This document shows, piece by piece, positions 30,541 to 32,161 of a stretch of DNA of 32,161 nt. The position numbers and the translations under genes were made by a program. The stretch covers positions 1 to 32,161 of the forward strand of contig JACQDG010000037.1 of the NCBI GenBank assembly GCA_016201185.1, in the 5' to 3' direction. Each line of letters begins with the position of its first letter. The first letter of the stretch is position 1. This stretch comes from Acidobacteriota bacterium (lineage in GTDB: Bacteria > Acidobacteriota > Terriglobia > Bryobacterales > JACQDG01). Below the pieces are notes generated by a model. It ran no database searches, was not told where the DNA came from, and worked only from the letters and a program-made list of their open reading frames with translations.

Positions 30541-32161
30541 ATGAAACGCATTGCAGGCGGGCTCGTCCTCCTGGCTGTGTTTGCCTCCTGTCTTTGGGCA
30601 ACGTACCCCGAAATCGCCAAGAATGGCATCGTCAACGCGGCCAGCTTCAAGATGGCGGGAATCCCCGGCAGCGCCATCGCTCGGGGATCCCTGTTTGCGC
30701 TGTTCGGCGCCGACATGGGACCTGACCCCGGCGTCGGCGTCTCGTCCTTTCCACTCGAAACCACTCTGGCCGGGGTCTCCATTCATGGCACCGGGCCTGG
30801 TGGCGCATCCGTGGACGCCTTTCCGATCTATGTAAGCTCCGGTCAAATCAATGCTCTTCTGCCGTCGAATGCCCCGTTGGGGAGCGTCGCATTTAGCGTT
30901 GAGTACCAGGGAAGGAGGGGCTTGCCGGTGTTTGTCGAGGTGGTGGATACCTCGCTCGGGATATTCACGTGGGGAGGCGGTCAGGCCATCATCCAGAATT
31001 ACGTGTCTGAAGGTCAGACGCCGCTGAACAAGCTCTCCAATCCCGCCAGTCCCGGCCAGGTGCTGATCGCTTACGGCACCGGGCTTGGGGCCATCCGCGA
31101 GCCGGACCATTTGCCGGCGCCCGGAGGAGACATGAACGTCCCGGTAGAGATTCTGGTGGGAGGGCGTCCGGCTACCAGGCTGTACGCCGGCCGCGCTCCG
31201 GGCTTTTCCGGTCTCGACCAGATTAACTTTCAGGTCCCTGCCGATGCGCCCGCCGGTTGTTACGTTCCGGTGGCCATTAAGGCAGGCGGCTTCTACAGCA
31301 ACGCCGCGACCATAGCGATCTCCTCCAGCAAGGGCGTCTGCTCCGACCCGCTCAACCCCTTCAGCGGGACGCTCGCTGGCGCCGGGAACAGGCTGTTGGG
31401 CGCTATTGCCGTAACCCGCGCTTCGCTGCACATCTTTCTATACCCCGACCACCCCTTTTTGGTCTTCGACGCGCCGGTGGAGACGGCCTCGGCCAGCTTC
31501 TTCCGCGCCGATGAAAGCTTTCTCAACGCCGACCTCACGCTGCCTCCGCTGGGCGCCTGTGCCGTTTTGGGCATGAAGGCGCCGGAGGACCCTAACAAAG
31601 CGCTCGTGCATCCCCCTAACGGACTCAAGGACGCCGGAGCTCCGCTGCAGATCAGCGGGCCGATGGGGACCAGACAAATCGCCCGCGCCGTACTGGGAGA
31701 TTATTTTGCGTTGCTGGGCGGCGGCGTGCCTCTGGTCGGATTGCCTACGCCCCTTCCCCCGTTCTTGCAGCCCGGACAGTACACTGTCAAAGGCGCGGGA
31801 AGCGCAGAAGTAGGAGCTTTCAGCGCCACCGTGAACCTGTCCGCACCGCTCACCTGGACCAACCGGGACCGGATCTCGACGATCGGTGGTGGGGTGCTCA
31901 ACTGCCCGACGATCGCGCGCGACCAGCCTTTGACCCTCACCTGGAGCGGCGGAAACCCTGGCCGGGAGATCGCCATAATCACGGGGCTCTCGCTTACTGG
32001 CGGCAACTTTGACGCCCAAGGCTTTTTTGTCTGTACGGCGTCCCTGGCAGCGGGTTCCTTTACCATCCCGGCCTGGGTGCTGAGCAGTTTGCCCGCCAGC
32101 GCCACTTCGGGCGACATCGTCGGCGTGCTTTTGGTGGGGAACACGGATTATCCCCACGCTG
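30541..32161 (+). CDS. secreted TIGR03437-type (Solibacter) protein, partial
   Basis: Open from ATG 30541 to the window end (540 codons, no stop), so it is truncated by the window. A signal peptide (GGLVLLAVFASCLWA) is followed by the domain common in Solibacter-like Acidobacteria: NGIVNAASF, GSLFALFGADMGP, VSSGQINALLPS, GQVLIAYGTGLG, VLVGGRPA-like VEILVGGRPA, GLDQINFQVP and YSNAATIAIS (about 25-265). Beyond it lie about 270 further residues of beta-rich extracellular type, with NGLKDAGAPLQI and LTLTWSGGNPGREI, resembling an Ig-like or adhesin repeat. These proteins are exported and abundant; their function is unknown. ATG is preceded by AGGAG. Confidence 0.85.
   Translation, partial: MKRIAGGLVLLAVFASCLWATYPEIAKNGIVNAASFKMAGIPGSAIARGSLFALFGADMGPDPGVGVSSFPLETTLAGVSIHGTGPGGASVDAFPIYVSSGQINALLPSNAPLGSVAFSVEYQGRRGLPVFVEVVDTSLGIFTWGGGQAIIQNYVSEGQTPLNKLSNPASPGQVLIAYGTGLGAIREPDHLPAPGGDMNVPVEILVGGRPATRLYAGRAPGFSGLDQINFQVPADAPAGCYVPVAIKAGGFYSNAATIAISSSKGVCSDPLNPFSGTLAGAGNRLLGAIAVTRASLHIFLYPDHPFLVFDAPVETASASFFRADESFLNADLTLPPLGACAVLGMKAPEDPNKALVHPPNGLKDAGAPLQISGPMGTRQIARAVLGDYFALLGGGVPLVGLPTPLPPFLQPGQYTVKGAGSAEVGAFSATVNLSAPLTWTNRDRISTIGGGVLNCPTIARDQPLTLTWSGGNPGREIAIITGLSLTGGNFDAQGFFVCTASLAAGSFTIPAWVLSSLPASATSGDIVGVLLVGNTDYPHA

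Overview
This is a GC-rich, densely coded bacterial chromosome segment, most likely from an Acidobacteriota member of the Solibacter/Bryobacter type. The strongest clues are the secreted protein running off the right end, which has the 'NGIVNAASF ... GQVLIAYGTGLG ... LDQINFQVP' pattern typical of the TIGR03437 (Solibacter) domain, a DUF4159 protein, a secretin with a C-terminal cohesin domain, and a divergent acetate-kinase-family protein with a 'CHLGGSSSICAI' core. The taxonomic placement is inference. No phage, IS element, CRISPR array or plasmid gene was recognised; the content is core and semi-core metabolism plus secreted proteins.

Layout. 1-1.3 kb: end of a TPR-like protein and an acetate-kinase-family protein (+). 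1.3-2.3 kb: a broken M48 zinc metalloprotease (-). 2.4-4.4 kb: class V aminotransferase and secreted DUF4159 protein (+). 4.5-6.6 kb: secreted M28 peptidase (-). 6.7-7.1 kb: small secreted protein (+). 7.1-10.5 kb: secretin-pseudopilin-pseudopilin operon (-). 10.6-12.5 kb: smpB overlapping an M17 leucyl aminopeptidase (+). 12.6-13.3 kb: secreted DUF1326 protein (+), then a palindromic repeat. 13.4-14.4 kb: two-domain GNAT (-). 14.4-15.75 kb: metallophosphoesterase, infA and initiator tRNA (+). 15.8-17.0 kb: a duplicated four-helix membrane protein and a decaying patch with a VOC remnant and a GNAT carrying an in-frame stop (-). 17.1-18.6 kb: MBL-fold hydrolase and DinB-like protein (+). 18.7-19.7 kb: hypothetical protein and sulfite-oxidase-like molybdoenzyme (-). 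19.7-20.1 kb: DUF309 (+). 20.1-21.8 kb: metX-metW (-). 21.9-24.1 kb: hpt, Uma2 and a polytopic membrane protein (+). 24.4-28.2 kb: deoC, GAF-GAF-PP2C phosphatase and lysA (+). 28.3-30.3 kb: cyclase-family and Gfo/Idh/MocA proteins (+). 30.5 kb-end: partial TIGR03437-type secreted protein.

Three signals stand out. First, many genes carry internal lesions that remove conserved family blocks: M48 (frameshifting deletion), SmpB (about 16 residues), DUF309 (about 8), Uma2 (about 38) and DeoC (about 10), plus a nonsense-interrupted GNAT and a VOC fragment. This is either unusual deletion-prone decay or an assembly/consensus artefact, and read mapping would separate the two. Second, many transcription units have a TANNNT -10 element only 6-9 nt before the start codon, suggesting widespread leaderless mRNAs alongside SD-led genes; three promoters share TTGACT-N17-TAG(A/G)(A/T)T. 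Third, the acetate-kinase-family protein appears to have R91K and D148E changes (Methanosarcina numbering), so its substrate is uncertain.
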